Assembly (NCBI GenBank): GCA_030523805.1
Contig: JAUNHS010000097.1
Span: forward strand, 1 to 6,260
DNA length: 6,260 bases
Source: Acinetobacter sp.
GTDB taxonomy: Bacteria; Pseudomonadota; Gammaproteobacteria; Pseudomonadales; Moraxellaceae
Direction of reading: 5' to 3'
In this document: positions 1 through 6,260 of the stretch, piece after piece
Layout of the letters: each line of letters opens with the position of its first letter
How positions within the stretch are numbered: position 1 is the first letter of the stretch
Notes under the pieces: model-generated
Told to the model about the DNA's origin: nothing
Database searches by the model: none
The model's input: the letters and a program-made list of their open reading frames with translations, nothing else
Position numbers and translations under genes: made by a program

Positions 1-7
1 ATTGATA

Positions 8-2647
8 TTAAGTTAATTGAGCAGCACTGATTTTCTTCGTATCAACATCTTTCACTTGTTCAGTGTATTCAGCGATTTGATCAAAGTTCAAGTACTTATA
101 AATATCGCCAGCCATGCTGTCAATTTGTGTTGCATACTGTTGATATTCTTCTACAGTTGGCAACTTACCTAAAATCGCAGCGACTGATGCCAATTCAGCT
201 GAAGCCAAGTAAACATCTGCACCTTGACCTAAACGGTTCGGGAAGTTACGTGTAGAAGTAGATACACATGTTGTATTTGGTGCTACACGAGCTTGGTTAC
301 CCATACATAATGAACAACCTGGCATTTCTGTACGAGCACCTGCACGGCCATAAACGTTATACAAGCCTTCTTCCATCAACTGATGAGCGTCCATACGTGT
401 TGGTGGAGCTAACCATAAACGTGTAGATAATGCACCACCAGGTACTTTGTCTAACAATTTACCAGCTGCACGGAAGTGACCAATGTTTGTCATACAAGAA
501 CCGATGAATACTTCATCAATTTTCGCACCTTGTACGTCAGATAACAATTTCGCATCATCTGGATCGTTTGGACAGCAAAGGATTGGTTCTTTGATTTCTG
601 ACAAATCAATTTCATATACTTTTGCATATTCTGCATCAGCATCAGCTTTAATTAAGCTAGGGTTTGCCAACCATTTTTCCATATTCTCAACACGGCGAGC
701 CATTGTACGAGCATCACCATAACCTTGAGAAATCATCCATTTTAACATCACGATGTTAGAGCGTAAGTATTCAGCCACTTTTTCTTCAGAAAGTGTGATT
801 GAACAACCTGCTGCTGAACGTTCTGCAGAAGCGTCTGATAATTCAAATGCTTGCTCAACGGTTAAGTCAGTTTCCATTTCAGTCAAGTCAATCTCTAAGA
901 TACGACCAGAGAAAATGTTTTTCTTACCTTTTTTCTCAACTGTTAAGTCGCCAGCTTGAATTGCATAGTAAGGAATGGCGTGTACCAAATCACGTAATGT
1001 GATACCAGGTTGCATTTTACCTTTGAATTTCACAAGTACAGACTCAGGCATATCCAATGGCATTACACCTGTTGCAGCTGCGAACGCAACCAAACCAGAA
1101 CCCGCAGGGAATGAAATACCGATCGGGAAACGAGTATGAGAGTCGCCACCTGTACCTACAGTATCAGGCAATAACATACGGTTCAACCATGAGTGAATTA
1201 CACCATCACCAGGGCGAAGTGATACACCACCACGGTTCATAATGAAGTCTGGCAATGTGTGGTGAGTTACCACATCTACAGGTTTTGGATAAGCTGCTGT
1301 ATGACAGAATGATTGCATTACTAAGTCAGCAGAGAAGCCTAAGCACGCCAAGTCTTTCAATTCATCACGAGTCATCGGACCTGTTGTATCTTGAGAACCT
1401 ACAGTTGTCATTTTTGGTTCGCAATATGTACCTGGACGGATACCTTGACCTTCAGGTAAACCACACGCACGACCTACCATTTTTTGAGCTTGAGTAAAGC
1501 CTTTACCTGTATCTGCAGGTTGTTGTGGTTGGCGGAATAAGTCAGAAGCAGGTAAACCTAATGCTTCACGAGCTTTTGCAGTCAAACCACGACCGATGAT
1601 TAAGTTAATACGACCACCAGCACGCACTTCATCTAAAAGTACAGGTGTTTTCAATGGCGCTTCAGCGATTTGAGCACCGTCTTTGAATGCAGTAACAACA
1701 GCTGTTTCTTTATTAATTTTTAAAACAACTTCATCACCCATATTCATGTTAGATACGTCAATCTCAACAGGCAATGCACCAGCATCTTCCATTGTATTGA
1801 AGAAAATCGGAGCGATTTTACCACCTAAGCACACACCACCGTCTTTTTTGTTTGGAATGTGTGGTAATTCATCACCAAAGAACCAAAGTACAGAGTTTGT
1901 CGCAGATTTACGGCTTGAACCAGTACCTACAACGTCGCCCACATAAGCCACTTGGTTGCCTTTAGCAACTAATGCTTCAATTTGTTTGATTGGGCCAACT
2001 TCACCTGGTTTTTCAGGATTGATACCATCACGTTCGTTTTTCAGCATTGCAGTTGCGTGCAATGGAATATCAGGACGGCTCCACGCATCTTGTGCAGGAG
2101 ACAAGTCGTCAGTATTGGTTTCGCCTGTTACTTTAAATACAGTAATTTTGATTTCTTCAGGCACATCATCACGGCTAGTAAACCATTCAGCTTCAGCCCA
2201 AGATTGTAATACTGCTTTTGCATTTGCATTGCCAGCTTTGGCTTTATCTGCTACATCGTGGAATGCATCAAATACAAGTAATGTTTTCTTCAATGCTTCA
2301 GCTGCTAAAGCACCCAAATTTGCATTGTCTAACAAATCAATTAATGGTGCAACGTTATAACCACCAAGCATTGTACCCAATAAATATACGGCACGCTCAG
2401 CAGTAACTAATGGTGATGTTGCTTCCCCTTTTGCAACAGCAGCCAAGAATGCAGCTTTTACATAAGCAGCTTGGTCCACACCCGCTGGCACACGATTTTC
2501 TAGTAAATCAACTAAATAGTCTTCTTCGCCTGCTGGTGGATTTTTTAATAATTCAACTAATGCAGCAGTTTGAGCATCATCAAGTGGTTTCGGTGGGACT
2601 CCGAGTGCGGCACGTTCAGCAACGTGTTGGCGGTAAGCTTGTAGCAC
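8..2647 (-). CDS. acnB: Bifunctional aconitate hydratase B / 2-methylisocitrate dehydratase
   Basis: This gene encodes the cytosolic [4Fe-4S] enzyme that interconverts citrate and isocitrate through cis-aconitate in the TCA cycle. AcnB-type enzymes also hydrate 2-methyl-cis-aconitate in the methylcitrate cycle. The 879 residues follow AcnB order: an N-terminal HEAT-like helical domain (about 1-160), the swivel domain carrying [12 protein letters not shown] (241-252), then the catalytic domains with [15 protein letters not shown] (416-430) and [14 protein letters not shown] (495-508). The cluster ligands are visible as Cys718 in [11 protein letters not shown] and Cys778 and Cys781 in [10 protein letters not shown]. 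coli AcnB is slightly shorter (about 865 residues). The start is GTG: an in-frame TAG lies five codons upstream and AGAGGA sits 8 nt before the GTG. The stop is TAA at 10-8. All motifs are intact and nothing indicates truncation. It has its own promoter and a structured leader. Identification is essentially certain; the methylcitrate role is family knowledge. Confidence 0.98.
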   Translation of the reverse strand: MLQAYRQHVAERAALGVPPKPLDDAQTAALVELLKNPPAGEEDYLVDLLENRVPAGVDQAAYVKAAFLAAVAKGEATSPLVTAERAVYLLGTMLGGYNVAPLIDLLDNANLGALAAEALKKTLLVFDAFHDVADKAKAGNANAKAVLQSWAEAEWFTSRDDVPEEIKITVFKVTGETNTDDLSPAQDAWSRPDIPLHATAMLKNERDGINPEKPGEVGPIKQIEALVAKGNQVAYVGDVVGTGSSRKSATNSVLWFFGDELPHIPNKKDGGVCLGGKIAPIFFNTMEDAGALPVEIDVSNMNMGDEVVLKINKETAVVTAFKDGAQIAEAPLKTPVLLDEVRAGGRINLIIGRGLTAKAREALGLPASDLFRQPQQPADTGKGFTQAQKMVGRACGLPEGQGIRPGTYCEPKMTTVGSQDTTGPMTRDELKDLACLGFSADLVMQSFCHTAAYPKPVDVVTHHTLPDFIMNRGGVSLRPGDGVIHSWLNRMLLPDTVGTGGDSHTRFPIGISFPAGSGLVAFAAATGVMPLDMPESVLVKFKGKMQPGITLRDLVHAIPYYAIQAGDLTVEKKGKKNIFSGRILEIDLTEMETDLTVEQAFELSDASAERSAAGCSITLSEEKVAEYLRSNIVMLKWMISQGYGDARTMARRVENMEKWLANPSLIKADADAEYAKVYEIDLSEIKEPILCCPNDPDDAKLLSDVQGAKIDEVFIGSCMTNIGHFRAAGKLLDKVPGGALSTRLWLAPPTRMDAHQLMEEGLYNVYGRAGARTEMPGCSLCMGNQARVAPNTTCVSTSTRNFPNRLGQGADVYLASAELASVAAILGKLPTVEEYQQYATQIDSMAGDIYKYLNFDQIAEYTEQVKDVDTKKISAAQLT

Positions 2648-2655
2648 GGTGTTAT

Positions 2656-2661
2656 TCCTCT
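2656..2661 (-). promoter_or_regulatory. Ribosome binding site of acnB (supports the GTG start)
   Basis: On the minus strand AGAGGA lies 8 nt upstream of the GTG at 2647. No ATG or other start codon lies between this site and the in-frame TAG at 2662-2660, so the site fixes GTG as the initiation codon. A run of six U residues (2671-2666) precedes it closely, which should keep the site itself single-stranded. Confidence 0.85.
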
Positions 2662-2678
2662 ATCTAAAAAATTGACTT

Positions 2679-2713
2679 ATACATAAAGATGATACGTGAT
2701 CTTCTTTATGTAT
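2679..2713 (-). promoter_or_regulatory. Long hairpin/palindrome in the acnB leader
   Basis: Two 15-nt arms (2679-2693 and 2699-2713) are complementary at 14 of 15 positions, with a single mismatch (2690/2702) and a 5-nt loop. In the mRNA the outer stem is an uninterrupted 11 bp, AUACAUAAAGA with UCUUUAUGUAU. An A-A mismatch follows, then a 3-bp GAU/AUC stem closing the loop CACGU. The element lies between the predicted transcription start (about 2720) and the ribosome binding site. It could be a leader RNA structure, controlling translation or mRNA stability, or a DNA operator just downstream of the start site where a repressor would block transcription. The symmetry is seen directly; the role is inferred. 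The stem is AT-rich, so its thermal stability is modest. Confidence 0.75.
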
Positions 2714-2726
2714 CTATGACCATTTG

Positions 2727-2755
2727 ATTTTACTAGAAATACAACAAAATGTTAA
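2727..2755 (-). promoter_or_regulatory. Predicted sigma70-type promoter of acnB
   Basis: Read on the minus strand, a -35 box TTAACA (2755-2750) is separated by exactly 17 nt from a -10 box TAAAAT (2732-2727). Each hexamer matches the consensus at five of six positions. Transcription should begin near 2720, giving a leader of about 73 nt before the GTG start. It is the best promoter-like arrangement I found in the intergenic region; other promoters further upstream cannot be excluded. Confidence 0.7.
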
Positions 2756-2758
2756 TTC

Positions 2759-2802
2759 ATTCGCTATACGGTTTTGCTAATATTCGCTATTTTTTAGCAA
2801 AA
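2759..2802. repeat. Inverted and direct repeats immediately upstream of the acnB -35 box
   Basis: A perfect 9-bp inverted repeat, TTTTGCTAA (2772-2780) and TTAGCAAAA (2794-2802), flanks a 13-nt centre. Its arms are 22 bp apart centre to centre, about two helical turns. Overlapping it, the 9-mer ATTCGCTAT occurs twice in direct orientation, at 2759-2767 and 2782-2790, 23 bp apart; the first copy lies 3 bp from the -35 hexamer. This placement suits a transcription factor acting at or just upstream of RNA polymerase. I cannot name the regulator. The repeats are seen directly; their function is inferred. Confidence 0.6.
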
Positions 2803-2956
2803 TATAAACCACTCACGAGCAATATTCTATTGAATTTCTAACATCATCTATTTCATCATGCATGAAATTATTTTTTTGAGCCTAAATGATTTTGTTACAA
2901 AAATATATTACACTTTAGTCTTGCTTAAATGGCTACAAAAAATGATATTTAAAATA
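2803..2956. other. AT-rich non-coding stretch between acnB control region and upstream terminator
   Basis: No supportable gene is present in this part of the 377-bp gap (2648-3024). It is strongly AT-rich. It contains a 7-bp hairpin, ATTTCAT/ATGAAAT (2850-2868), whose loop region overlaps the perfect palindrome TCATGCATGA (2856-2865), followed on the plus strand by seven T residues (2871-2877). A small dyad, TTTTGT-T-ACAAAA, lies at 2890-2902. No convincing second promoter for acnB was recognised here. Confidence 0.5.
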
Positions 2957-2992
2957 GAAAAATCCCAAACTCATGATGAGATCGGGATTTTC
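2957..2992 (-). terminator. Intrinsic terminator downstream of the small exported protein gene
   Basis: The arms AAAATCCC (2959-2966) and GGGATTTT (2984-2991) pair perfectly. Inside them a second perfect 5-bp dyad, CTCAT/ATGAG around a single G (2970-2980), extends the hairpin across a short internal loop. On the minus strand the structure ends in GGGATTTTTC, giving a five-U tail, and it lies 33 nt beyond the stop codon of the upstream gene. The plus strand also ends in four T residues, so it could work in both directions, but no plus-strand gene is visible to use it. Confidence 0.75.
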
Positions 2993-3018
2993 AAATATGG
3001 CTTAAAATCTAGCGTTAA

Positions 3019-3038
3019 ATGCAATTAGCGAATTGCAT
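3019..3038. repeat. Perfect 8-bp-arm palindrome spanning the stop codon of the small gene
   Basis: ATGCAATT (3019-3026) and AATTGCAT (3031-3038) are perfectly complementary around the 4-nt centre AGCG. The element covers the TAA stop (3027-3025) and the last codons of the gene. No U tract follows it, so it does not look like a terminator. It may be an mRNA 3'-end stabilising hairpin or coincidental symmetry. Confidence 0.45.
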
Positions 3039-3384
3039 CTACATCAATCACTGCACGCAATAAACCATTTTCTTGTTCAATATCTACTTCGCCAATTAAT
3101 GTAACTACTTTATTGCTTGCTAATTTGCGTTTTTTCAATACATCATCATCAATTTTAGCAACAATCGTACCTGCACGGTCTTTAAAGGTATATTTTTCAT
3201 CGCCCAATGATTGCGTGATATAACCTTTGATTTTAATCGGTGTACCATCTGCTAATTGAGAAATGGTTTGCGTATTGATATTCACTGCTTTGGTTTTGTG
3301 GTCTGGTGAATGATGTGCCATTACCATACTAGACGTTGCACCAAGCGTTGCCATCAATGCAATTGCAGACATGATTTTTTTCAT
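3025..3384 (-). CDS. Exported OB-fold protein of the BOF / YgiW-YdeI (NirD-named) stress family
   Basis: The 119-residue product has a typical Sec signal peptide: Lys2-Lys3, a hydrophobic stretch at about 4-22, and a probable cleavage site after Ala23 (VMA). This leaves a mature periplasmic protein of about 96 residues starting HHSPDH. Residues 46-119 match the small bacterial OB-fold family: DGTPIKIKGYI, then LGDEKYTFKDRAGTI (60-74), then IDDDV (78-82), a GEVD strand (98-101) and a closing VIDVDAIR (112-119). Family members such as E. coli YgiW and YdeI are linked to stress tolerance; the ligand is not generally established. The Trp that usually follows the acidic IDxxx stretch in YgiW is replaced here by Leu83 in a basic segment, LKKRK. 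The start is ATG with AGGAG 6 nt upstream. The gene is isolated between two terminators, so it is probably monocistronic. The family call is confident; the physiological role is unknown. Confidence 0.9.
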   Translation of the reverse strand: MKKIMSAIALMATLGATSSMVMAHHSPDHKTKAVNINTQTISQLADGTPIKIKGYITQSLGDEKYTFKDRAGTIVAKIDDDVLKKRKLASNKVVTLIGEVDIEQENGLLRAVIDVDAIR

Positions 3385-3390
3385 TACATA

Positions 3391-3395
3391 CTCCT
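3391..3395 (-). promoter_or_regulatory. Ribosome binding site of the small exported protein gene
   Basis: AGGAG on the minus strand lies 6 nt before the ATG at 3384, a near-ideal Shine-Dalgarno arrangement. A second ATG (3389-3387) overlaps the spacer but is out of frame and only 1 nt from the site, so it is not used as a start. Confidence 0.85.
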
Positions 3396-3418
3396 AAAAA
3401 ATAGTTTACGCTACCGTC

Positions 3419-3447
3419 ATCATAGCGAATTTATCTTAAAAAATCTA
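3419..3447 (-). promoter_or_regulatory. Candidate promoter of the small exported protein gene
   Basis: On the minus strand a -10 box TATGAT (3424-3419, five of six consensus) is preceded, at 17 nt, by only a weak -35 match, TAGATT (3447-3442, three of six). The predicted start near 3412 would give a leader of about 28 nt. The weak -35 suggests dependence on an activator or another sigma factor, but that is inference. The motif ATTCGCTAT (3431-3423) overlaps the -10 box. Confidence 0.5.
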
Positions 3448-3490
3448 GCTATCATTCTGTACAATTTTCTTATTCTTTTTTATCATCAAG

Positions 3491-3523
3491 TAAAAAGGAA
3501 TATACTTAACGTATATTCCCTTT
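3491..3523 (-). terminator. Rho-independent terminator of pepN
   Basis: On the minus strand GGAATATAC (3519-3511) and GTATATTCC (3505-3497) form a perfect 9-bp stem around the 5-nt loop GTTAA. A run of five U residues (3496-3492) follows immediately. Three more A-U pairs are possible beyond one mismatch. It begins 39 nt after the pepN stop codon and lies upstream of the candidate promoter of the next gene, so it separates the two transcription units. Confidence 0.85.
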
Positions 3524-3561
3524 GTAGCGTTTACGCACACCTTAGTGAACGAATGCGAACA

Positions 3562-6144
3562 TTAAACCGATAAAATTTTACTCAATGTTTCGCTCACATT
3601 ACGAGATTGCACTTCACTTTGTAATGCTTGCAATTTCGCTTGAATTTCGCTGCGTTTTGGCTCGGCTAAAGTATACCAGCGAGATAAACTTTGTAAAGTT
3701 GCCGATGCTAAAATTGGATTTTTCTCATCAAAATAGCGTGCTAAATCAATGAATGAATCCGTTGCAAAATTCCACAAAAGCACTGGATTTTGCACCACGC
3801 CACGAGTAACTGCACGCACACGGTTTGGCGTTGTTAAATCAAAATCTTTGTGCTTCATCAAGGCTTGTAAACCTTGTGCCGTCAAGTTTGGATTGCTTGA
3901 TTGTACCAAGAACCATTGGTCTATAGACAAGCCTTCATCTTCAAATTTTTGATAGAATTGCTCTAAATAGTGCTGTACGCTGGCATCTTGCGACCAATGT
4001 AAACTACGCAATGCACCCAAGCGTTCCGTCATATTTTTAGTGCCATCATACTGTGCAGCAGCCAAAGTCAAAGTATCGGCATCTTTTAATTGCCACAACA
4101 TTTCTAAACAAATATTACGCAAAGCACGCACGCCCATTGCCAAGCTAAATTCGGCAAAATCTTGTGGGCGTGTTTGTTGGTAATAATTTTTCCAGAAATC
4201 AGCCAAAGCTGTTGCCACTTGAGCAATCAATTCATCACGGCGTTGTTTCACCACTTCTGGTTGATAATTTTGCTCAATACGGCTTGCCAAGTAGCTTTCC
4301 GTTGGAATATCTAATAAACGAGATGCCAATAATGGATCGTGTTTTGCGACCGCTGGAATCACAGCTTGCAAGGCTTGGCAATATTCTGTCGCAGATTGTT
4401 GCTCTAGCAAAATACGCTCAAGCAAGGTTTGCGATGCTTGCCATTGGTTAAAACCATTGGTTTCATATTGCATTAAAAATGCTAATTCGGCATTGCTATA
4501 ATCAAATTCTAAATTGACAGGTGCTGAAAAATTACGCAATAACGAAACGATTGGTGCTTTGCTTACGCCTGTAAATGTAATGCTGGCTTCATCTTGCGTG
4601 AATAAGTACATACCATCTTGTACTTGGTTTTGCATTAAATCTGTACAATTAAGCGTTAATTGCTCGCCTGAATCACGGTCAAATAATGCAATCGCTACAG
4701 GAATTGGCACAGCTTTTAAGTCTGGATATTTGCTATGCGGCTTAATGTGCTGTTTGAACGTTAATTGATAGCTTTGCTGTGCTGCGTCATAGTGTTGTTG
4801 CACGATGAGTTGTGGCGTATGTGGTTGGTTGTACCAGCGTAAAAATGCCGATAAATCCACGCCTGAACCTTGAGATAAAGCAAAAATCCAATCTTCTACC
4901 GTAACAGCTTGACCATCAAATAATTCAAAATATTTGTCTGTCCCTTGACGGAATTTTTCTTTACCCAATAATGTCGCCATCATACGAGAAATTTCTGCAC
5001 CTTTTTCATACACGGTAGTGGTATAAAAATTGTTAATTTCTACAAAATGGTCTGGGCGTGGTGGGTGTGCCAATGGGCCTGCATCTTCAGGAAATTGGTA
5101 TGATTTTAATACAGCAACATCATCAATACGTTGTACTGCAGCGGATTGTAAATCTTCCGAGAACACTTGATCACGGAATACGGTTAAACCTTCTTTTAAG
5201 CACAACTGAAACCAATCACGGCAAGTAATACGGTTGCCTGTCCAGTTATGGAAATATTCATGTGCAATCACCGATTGTACACGCATAATTGCCAAGTCGT
5301 TGGTATATTCTTCATCTGCCAATACACATGAAGTATTGAAAATATTTAGACCTTTATTTTCCATTGCCCCCATATTGAACTGGCTCACGGCAACAATCAT
5401 ATAATTGTCTAAATCATAGCTTAAACCATAATGCTCTTCGTCCCAACGCATAGAATGCTTTAAGGCTTCCATTGCAATGTGGCATTTCGCAATATCTTTT
5501 TCTAAGGCGTAAATTTCCAAGTTTACTTTACGCTGTTCAGCTGTGGTAAATTCATCACGCAATACAGCCAAATCACCAATCACGCAAGCAAATAAATAAC
5601 ATGGTTTTTTCGTTGGGTCGTGCCATACGGTAAAATGACGATTATTTTCCAATTTGCCCTGCTCTACCAAATTACCATTTGCGAGTAAAGTTGGATATTT
5701 TTGATCGGCTTCAATGCGTGTGGTAAATACCGATAATACATCTGGACGGTCTGGGTAATATGTAATTTTACGGAAACCTTCAGGTTCATTTTGCGTAACA
5801 TACAAATTCCCTGCTTGGTACAAACCTTCCAAAGCAGTATTGTGTTCTGGGTGAATGATGACTTCAATGTCTAACACCGCTTGCTCTGGGGCATTAGCAA
5901 TTACTAATTGTTCATCATCTTGCTGATAATCTTGTGCAGAGAGTACTTGCCCATTTAATTGAATGCTTTTTAATTCTAACTCACGACCAAGCAGCACTAA
6001 ATCGCCTGCATTTTGGCGTTGCATACGCAATTGACTTTTGACGCAAGTATGGTCATCGTACACTTGAATGGTTAAATGCACCGATTCTACGCTAAAACTA
6101 GGTGCTTGATAATCTTTTAAATATTTCACTTGTGGAGCATTCAT
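3562..6144 (-). CDS. pepN: Aminopeptidase N, M1-family zinc metallopeptidase
   Basis: This gene encodes a cytosolic, broad-specificity exopeptidase that removes N-terminal residues from peptides during the last steps of protein turnover. The 860 residues compare with about 870 in E. coli PepN. Seen in the sequence: the N-terminal beta domain (about 1-190) with QNEPEGFRKITYY (118-130); the substrate-anchoring GAMEN motif (259-263); the zinc site HEYFH (295-299) with the third ligand Glu318 in LKEGLTVFRD, which is HExxH-18-E; and the transition-state Tyr379 in TVYEKGAE. The zinc ligands and Tyr are each two positions earlier than the E. coli residues H297, H301, E320 and Y381. A beta-barrel domain (about 443-545) and a helical C-terminal domain (about 546-860) follow. 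There is no signal peptide. The ATG start is supported by AGGA 7 nt upstream and an in-frame TGA two codons before it. The gene is intact, ends in TAA, and has its own terminator. Confidence 0.98.
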   Translation of the reverse strand: MNAPQVKYLKDYQAPSFSVESVHLTIQVYDDHTCVKSQLRMQRQNAGDLVLLGRELELKSIQLNGQVLSAQDYQQDDEQLVIANAPEQAVLDIEVIIHPEHNTALEGLYQAGNLYVTQNEPEGFRKITYYPDRPDVLSVFTTRIEADQKYPTLLANGNLVEQGKLENNRHFTVWHDPTKKPCYLFACVIGDLAVLRDEFTTAEQRKVNLEIYALEKDIAKCHIAMEALKHSMRWDEEHYGLSYDLDNYMIVAVSQFNMGAMENKGLNIFNTSCVLADEEYTNDLAIMRVQSVIAHEYFHNWTGNRITCRDWFQLCLKEGLTVFRDQVFSEDLQSAAVQRIDDVAVLKSYQFPEDAGPLAHPPRPDHFVEINNFYTTTVYEKGAEISRMMATLLGKEKFRQGTDKYFELFDGQAVTVEDWIFALSQGSGVDLSAFLRWYNQPHTPQLIVQQHYDAAQQSYQLTFKQHIKPHSKYPDLKAVPIPVAIALFDRDSGEQLTLNCTDLMQNQVQDGMYLFTQDEASITFTGVSKAPIVSLLRNFSAPVNLEFDYSNAELAFLMQYETNGFNQWQASQTLLERILLEQQSATEYCQALQAVIPAVAKHDPLLASRLLDIPTESYLASRIEQNYQPEVVKQRRDELIAQVATALADFWKNYYQQTRPQDFAEFSLAMGVRALRNICLEMLWQLKDADTLTLAAAQYDGTKNMTERLGALRSLHWSQDASVQHYLEQFYQKFEDEGLSIDQWFLVQSSNPNLTAQGLQALMKHKDFDLTTPNRVRAVTRGVVQNPVLLWNFATDSFIDLARYFDEKNPILASATLQSLSRWYTLAEPKRSEIQAKLQALQSEVQSRNVSETLSKILSV

Positions 6145-6151
6145 GGATCAA

Positions 6152-6155
6152 TCCT
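6152..6155 (-). promoter_or_regulatory. Ribosome binding site of pepN
   Basis: AGGA on the minus strand lies 7 nt upstream of the ATG at 6144. An in-frame TGA (6150-6148) rules out any longer N-terminus, so this site and start belong together. Confidence 0.75.
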
Positions 6156-6185
6156 ACAATTCATTGCTAAAATAAAAACTGCTAT

Positions 6186-6191
6186 AGTATA
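6186..6191 (-). promoter_or_regulatory. Candidate -10 box of a pepN promoter
   Basis: TATACT (five of six consensus) on the minus strand would give a start near 6179 and a leader of about 35 nt. No good -35 hexamer is seen at 16-18 nt (TAGGGA or TTAGGG). A second -10-like TATAAA on the same strand (6246-6241) would need a -35 outside the window. The pepN promoter is therefore only tentatively placed. Confidence 0.35.
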
Positions 6192-6247
6192 AAATAATTT
6201 ACCCTTTTTCCCTAATGCTTTTTGTGTTTAGTGCTAATATTTTATAC
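6187..6247. repeat. Spaced 10-bp inverted repeat upstream of pepN
   Basis: GTATAAAATA (6187-6196) and TATTTTATAC (6238-6247) are perfect reverse complements 41 bp apart. Both arms are AT-rich and carry -10-like sequences, so the match may arise from promoter composition. The 41-nt gap makes a simple hairpin less likely than paired protein sites or opposed promoters. Confidence 0.4.
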
Positions 6248-6260
6248 AAGCATTTTACAG

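Noticed and set aside
1956..2360. A 134-codon plus-strand open frame antisense to acnB
   Set aside because: It lies wholly inside acnB and its product resembles no protein I recognise. Long antisense frames are expected opposite a strongly codon-biased gene.
483..2667. Several other plus-strand open frames of 61-87 codons opposite acnB
   Set aside because: They are shadow frames of acnB with no recognisable domains.
2666..2713. Leader hairpin plus U6 run as a transcription attenuator of acnB
   Set aside because: The U run begins 7 nt after the stem and the stem is AT-rich, unlike an intrinsic terminator. No leader peptide or competing antiterminator pairing was seen.
2679..2713. Eukaryote-type iron-responsive element in the acnB leader
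   Set aside because: The loop is CACGU, not the six-base CAGUGN, and there is an A-A mismatch instead of a single bulged C at the required distance from the loop.
2850..2877. Plus-strand terminator formed by ATTTCAT/ATGAAAT followed by seven T residues
   Set aside because: The 7-bp stem has a single GC pair and there is no plus-strand gene upstream that would need it. It is more likely composition-driven.
3310..3573. An 87-codon plus-strand open frame crossing the gap between the small gene and pepN
   Set aside because: It overlaps the signal peptide region of the small gene, its promoter and the pepN terminator on the other strand. The translated product looks like random sequence and has no family resemblance.
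5664..5867. A minus-strand 67-codon open frame inside pepN
   Set aside because: It is in an alternative frame within the intact pepN reading frame and has no independent support.
8..6144. A three-gene operon
   Set aside because: All genes share a strand, but there is a clear terminator after pepN and another after the small gene, and each gene has its own promoter-like sequence. The gaps are 177 and 377 bp.
1..6260. CRISPR array, insertion sequence, tRNA, rRNA or phage remnant
   Set aside because: No regularly spaced repeats, transposase-like frames, terminal repeats with target duplications or cloverleaf-like sequences were found. All long reading frames are intact housekeeping or small-family genes.

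Overview
The window is a short, gene-dense piece of a bacterial chromosome. All three genes lie on the minus strand, in transcription order pepN, a small exported OB-fold protein gene, then acnB. The AT-rich composition (high AT in the intergenic DNA), an 879-residue AcnB-type aconitase and a gammaproteobacterial-type PepN of 860 residues together suggest a gammaproteobacterium, most likely of the Moraxellaceae (Acinetobacter-like). That assignment rests on remembered protein resemblance and is not a database result.

Layout from the right edge leftwards, which is the direction of transcription. Positions 6145-6260 hold the leader of pepN, with a Shine-Dalgarno sequence, a -10-like box and a spaced 10-bp inverted repeat. 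pepN (6144-3562) encodes a complete M1-family zinc aminopeptidase N. It is followed by a clear intrinsic terminator at 3491-3523. A separate weak promoter then serves the small gene at 3384-3025, which encodes a signal-peptide-bearing BOF/YgiW/YdeI-type periplasmic protein. This gene is closed by a hairpin terminator at 2957-2992. The 377-bp gap between it and acnB (2648-3024) contains no gene but is rich in symmetric elements: a good sigma70-type promoter (TTAACA-17-TAAAAT), an inverted-repeat and direct-repeat cluster just upstream of the -35, and a long hairpin or palindrome between the predicted transcription start and the ribosome binding site. acnB (2647-8) starts with GTG and is complete; its own terminator is outside the window.

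The three genes appear to be three separate transcription units that share a strand, not an operon. Their functions (TCA/methylcitrate cycle, periplasmic stress-type OB-fold protein, cytosolic peptide turnover) do not form one pathway. I see no new multi-gene system, mobile element, CRISPR array, tRNA or rRNA. The most interesting signal is regulatory: the dense dyad symmetry in the acnB control region, and a short motif, ATTCGCTA, that recurs four times within about 670 bp around acnB and the small gene.
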